DNA from: Sophora flavescens
Lineage: Eukaryota > Streptophyta > Magnoliopsida > Fabales > Fabaceae
Assembly (NCBI GenBank): GCA_030762895.1
Contig: CM061065.1
Span: 63,658,200 to 63,722,199 of the forward strand
Length of the DNA: 64,000 nt
Direction: 5' to 3'
Of the stretch, positions 63,161 through 64,000 are shown one piece after another (the first letter of the stretch is position 1; the number at the start of each line of letters is the position of its first letter). Made by a program: the position numbers and the translations under genes. Below the pieces are notes generated by a model. The model saw nothing but the letters and a program-made list of their open reading frames with translations, was not told the DNA's origin and did not search any database.

Positions 63161-64000
63161 CGGCTCCTACGAAATCATCATCATTTTGTGTGGCTTTTGA
63201 GAAATTGAGTAAACCATCTTTACCGCTCTAAGATGTCTTTTTCTGGCCGAGCTTGTTGCTCTTCCACCTGCAAATCCTCCAAAAATCTTGTTGAGGACTC
63301 CTCTCACTTGAGAGTTATCTTCCATTTGAGGGTTATCATTAGTTTGATCATCTCTCGGTCTATCTTGATCTCCTCTTCTAAACACATTTCCTCTTCCACC
63401 AGCACCTCTTCCTCTTCCTCGTCCTCTTCCTCCATAGCCTCCCCAAGGTACATGCCTTCATGCTCCTCCCCGTTGTACATAATCCTTTAACTGTCCCATC
63501 TGAAACCACTCCTTGATTTTGTATTTCCACTCTACATAATCTTCGGTAGTGTGTCCATAAGTATTGTGGAAGCGACAATACTTTCTCCTATCCGCTGATT
63601 CTGGTACACTACTCGGCGGAGGATACTCTAAGAAACCTGCATGATACACCTTATCCAAAACTTGTGCTCTAGTCGAATTGAGAGGGGTGTACACTGCGTA
63701 CTTCGACCCCATTGGCTAATACAACCCGGGCAACACTTCAATTCGAGATGCTAACCTCTTTCCTAGTATAAGATTACCCTTCTTATCTTGATTATCAACC
63801 TTCTCAACCTTCTCCGCCTCTCGGACCACCTCCATACTAATGTATTTAGAAGCCCCACACCTCAAATCATCTATAACAATCACATGTCCTTTTGACAAGG
63901 AATCTAAGAAAGGTCCTGACCTCAACCCGACCCTCATAGCATGGAGAGCAACTGCCAGATTTAGATATCGGATTTTCATAGTTTCTGTCATAAATATATC
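63161..64000 (-). pseudogene. Tat-C gag, C-terminal half
   Basis: Blocks match Tat-B Gag: LHAMRVGLRSGPFLDSLSKG and ISMEVVREAEKVEKVDNQD (63716-63991), MGSKYAVYTPLNSTRAQVLD and CRFHNTYGHTTED (63458-63712), then an Arg/Gly-rich linker, and QVRGVLNKIFGGFAGGRATS (63167-63385). In-frame stops at 63716 and 63458 interrupt it. The N-terminal half lies beyond the window. Confidence 0.82.

Larger units (their letters stand above)
59162..64000 (-). mobile_element. Third Tat-lineage element (Tat-C), runs off the right edge
   Basis: Gag, protease, RT, two RNase H domains and integrase of Tat type are readable on the minus strand in the same order as Tat-B, but with far more frameshifts. The conserved hairpin motif lies just past integrase (59311-59389). 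Its outer part was split off by the Athila insertion; 41493-42176 is probably the other side. PBS and 5' LTR are beyond the window. Confidence 0.8.

Overview
This window is plant nuclear DNA made almost entirely of nested LTR retrotransposons plus a few small DNA transposons. I see no host protein-coding gene, rRNA, tRNA, CRISPR array or bacterial-style operon. The element families (Sire-type copia, Tekay chromovirus, Tat, Athila, Harbinger-like MITE, Pack-MULE-like element) point to a eudicot. A legume is possible, but that is a guess. Names such as Tekay-A or Tat-B are my own labels.

Left block, 1-27.8 kb: one old Sire-type copia element on the minus strand (copia-2; 5' LTR 26212-27794, gag 24487-26162, protease/integrase 23385-24444) was broken by three Ty3/gypsy chromovirus insertions. 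These are Tekay-C (minus, 17844-23384; intact gag, no pol), a 3.16-kb solo LTR (14539-17701, TSD GCAGG), and Tekay-A (plus, running off the left side of the stack; pol 7152-9755, 3' LTR 9802-14386). Tekay-A's LTR carries an 888-bp Harbinger-type MITE (12438-13325, TSD TTA). Tekay-A's reverse transcriptase was hit by a younger Sire-type copia (copia-1, minus, 1-7151), whose LTR-PBS-gag start is present twice in tandem with a rearranged junction near 5.07-5.15 kb.

Middle block, 27.8-42.2 kb: an unassigned stretch holds a fold-back element (29043-29280). Next come a decayed piece of one Tat element (Tat-A) and most of a second (Tat-B, minus strand). Tat-B's gag-pol is a single reading frame (35575-40943) spoiled by seven in-frame stops and one 1-nt deletion. 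On the opposite strand it carries an open accessory gene (31852-33972) with an intron-like interruption. Several tandem repeats and hairpins lie between the two.

Right block, 42.2-64 kb: a third Tat element (Tat-C, minus, 59.3 kb to the end of the window) is split by a non-autonomous Athila-like element (42177-59161, TSD CCAGC/CCAAC). The Athila right LTR was itself hit twice: by a nearly full-length copia element (copia-3, plus, 49609-58053, perfect TSD GTCAG) and by a 1-kb MULE with long terminal inverted repeats and an ankyrin-like gene fragment (58113-59110).

The genes do not form a pathway. Each element encodes parts of its own copy-and-paste machinery (Gag particle protein, protease, reverse transcriptase, RNase H, integrase), mostly disabled. 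The parts worth attention are the rearrangement scars, the repeat arrays around LTR promoters, the antisense accessory gene, the gag-only element and the captured gene fragment.
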